Shown piece after piece: positions 38,194-39,052 of a DNA stretch of 39,052 nucleotides. The DNA is from a virus: the IMG/VR virus record IMGVR_UViG_3300013101_000030, positions 1 to 39,052 of that record; one strand, 5' to 3'. The notes under the pieces are model-generated. The model was not told the origin of the DNA. It did not search any database and saw nothing but the letters and a program-made list of their open reading frames with translations. The translations under genes were made by a program, and so were the position numbers. Position 1 is the first letter of the stretch. Every line of letters starts with the position of its first letter.

Positions 38194-39052
38194 ACTATAC
38201 TAACTCAGAGCTGATCAAACGGTATGAACGCGTGCAGGCCTCCCGTCGCACTGTTGAGTCTACATGGGAAGAGATTGAGAATTTCGTCGTGCCATTCCGA
38301 GGCAAGTTCTTTCGAGATGATAAGTCTGAACACCAGGTAGAATGGGAGCGTGCTTTAATCTTTGATAGTACGGCGGTTACCAGCGCTCAGACTCTCAGCG
38401 CTAGCCTCCATGGTTCACTCACATCACCTGTTACCCAATGGTTCAATCTTATTTTCCGTGACAAGGAACTTAATCTTAACAAGACTGCTAAGGAGTGGCT
38501 TGACAAATGTTCCATAACCTGTTTCCAGGCACTCCAAGATAGCGATTTTAATCTCGAAGTGAATGAGACGTATATCGATCTCGTATCATACGGCACCTCG
38601 GTCATTGTGGAAGAGGAAGTATCTCAAACCGAATGGCAGGGGCTTGACTTCTCCTCGATACCGATCAAGGAGTGCTTCTTCGAAATCGACCATCGCGGCC
38701 GTGTCAAATATTTCTACCGTAAGCTTGAGTGGACTGCTGTACAGATAAAGGACAAGTTCGATGAAATCCCAGACCGCATCGCCGCAAAGCTCGGACATCC
38801 TGATGATCGCATGGGGGTCTTGTTTGTCATCTACCCGCGTGACGGAGTTGAAGAAGGTGAAGGTGTCAAAGCCCCGAACCTTCGACCCTGGGGTTTCAGG
38901 TACATACTCACTGATGACGCCGTGCTTCTCGGAGAAGAAGGCGGTTATTATGAGATGCCCGCGTTTATTCCACGTTGGCTCAAAACCTCAGGCAGCATCT
39001 GGGGTCATTCGCCTTCAACCGTTGCATTGGCAGACATCAAGACTCTCAACAA
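38190..39052 (+). CDS. Portal (head-tail connector) protein, 5' part
   Basis: Starts at ATG 38190, overlapping the terL stop as ATGA, and runs off the end of the window in frame; it continues at base 434 of the window. The N-terminal segment (RRTVESTWEEIENFVVPFRG and DSTAVTSAQTLSASLHGSL) is typical of podovirus head-tail connector proteins. Bases from 38620 on are the right copy of the contig-end overlap. Confidence 0.92.
   Translation, partial: MNYTNSELIKRYERVQASRRTVESTWEEIENFVVPFRGKFFRDDKSEHQVEWERALIFDSTAVTSAQTLSASLHGSLTSPVTQWFNLIFRDKELNLNKTAKEWLDKCSITCFQALQDSDFNLEVNETYIDLVSYGTSVIVEEEVSQTEWQGLDFSSIPIKECFFEIDHRGRVKYFYRKLEWTAVQIKDKFDEIPDRIAAKLGHPDDRMGVLFVIYPRDGVEEGEGVKAPNLRPWGFRYILTDDAVLLGEEGGYYEMPAFIPRWLKTSGSIWGHSPSTVALADIKTLN
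38620..39052. repeat. Contig-end overlap, right copy
   Basis: Repeats bases 1-433 at about 97% identity (13 mismatches). The two copies encode the same portal segment with three conservative residue changes, so they look like allelic versions. Confidence 0.95.

Noticed and set aside
1-39052. A true direct terminal repeat used for packaging
   Set aside because: The two copies differ by 13 mostly silent changes and lie within one coding gene, so allelic assembly overlap is the simpler explanation.

Overview
The window is an essentially complete genome of a lytic tailed phage with podovirus (T7-type) virion architecture. It is linearised inside the portal gene. The first 433 bases recur at the end (1-433 versus 38620-39052), so the unit length is about 38,619 bp. 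The two copies differ at 13 positions, 12 of them third codon positions of the portal frame. That looks like two natural alleles joined by assembly rather than a true packaged terminal repeat. A Gram-negative host is suggested by two lipobox lipoproteins, near-consensus sigma-70 promoters (TTGACA-17-TATATA type) and clear Shine-Dalgarno sequences. I see no integrase or repressor/lysogeny module, no single-subunit RNA polymerase, no tRNA and no CRISPR. Transcription probably relies on host RNA polymerase, as in RNAP-lacking marine podoviruses of the cobavirus/Zobellviridae kind (an inference, not a classification).

Rightward late block (36391-38193 into 38190-39052, continuing at 1-19004): small and large terminase, portal, a cluster of six small accessory genes (including a lipoprotein and a probable Tad1-like signal-nucleotide sponge), scaffold, major capsid protein with a structured leader and a strong downstream hairpin, tail tubular proteins A and B, four internal virion (ejection) proteins in T7 gene 13-14-15-16 order, a T7 gp17-like tail fibre, a lectin-like tail protein and a small lipoprotein.

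Leftward block 1 (31336 down to 18966): a pyrimidine nucleotide module (P-loop kinase, all-alpha dUTPase/dCTPase-like protein, two thymidylate-synthase-family proteins, dCMP deaminase) runs into a family A DNA polymerase. After an internal promoter it continues with small genes, a Cas4-like nuclease, a Sak4-like ATPase, an acidic ssDNA-binding-like protein, a coiled-coil protein, a VRR-NUC nuclease and an SNF2-type helicase. A terminator and a run of very small, translationally coupled, partly membrane-spanning proteins (candidate lysis functions) follow. No endolysin is recognisable.

Centre-right (31429-33517, rightward): a small HTH protein and a primase-helicase, fired from a promoter that overlaps face to face with the leftward nucleotide-operon promoter. 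Leftward block 2 (35971 down to 33514) is a compact early region of tiny genes. Four of its transcription units have their own near-identical strong promoter, and it contains a duplicated cassette of a roughly 30-residue membrane peptide plus a roughly 70-residue cysteine-containing protein.

Striking overall features are the density of ATGA/TGATG/TTGA start-stop overlaps, and five long out-of-frame overlaps (38-161 bases) that all use the same relative frame. At least eight small genes were added or re-started by hand from coupling and ribosome-binding evidence.
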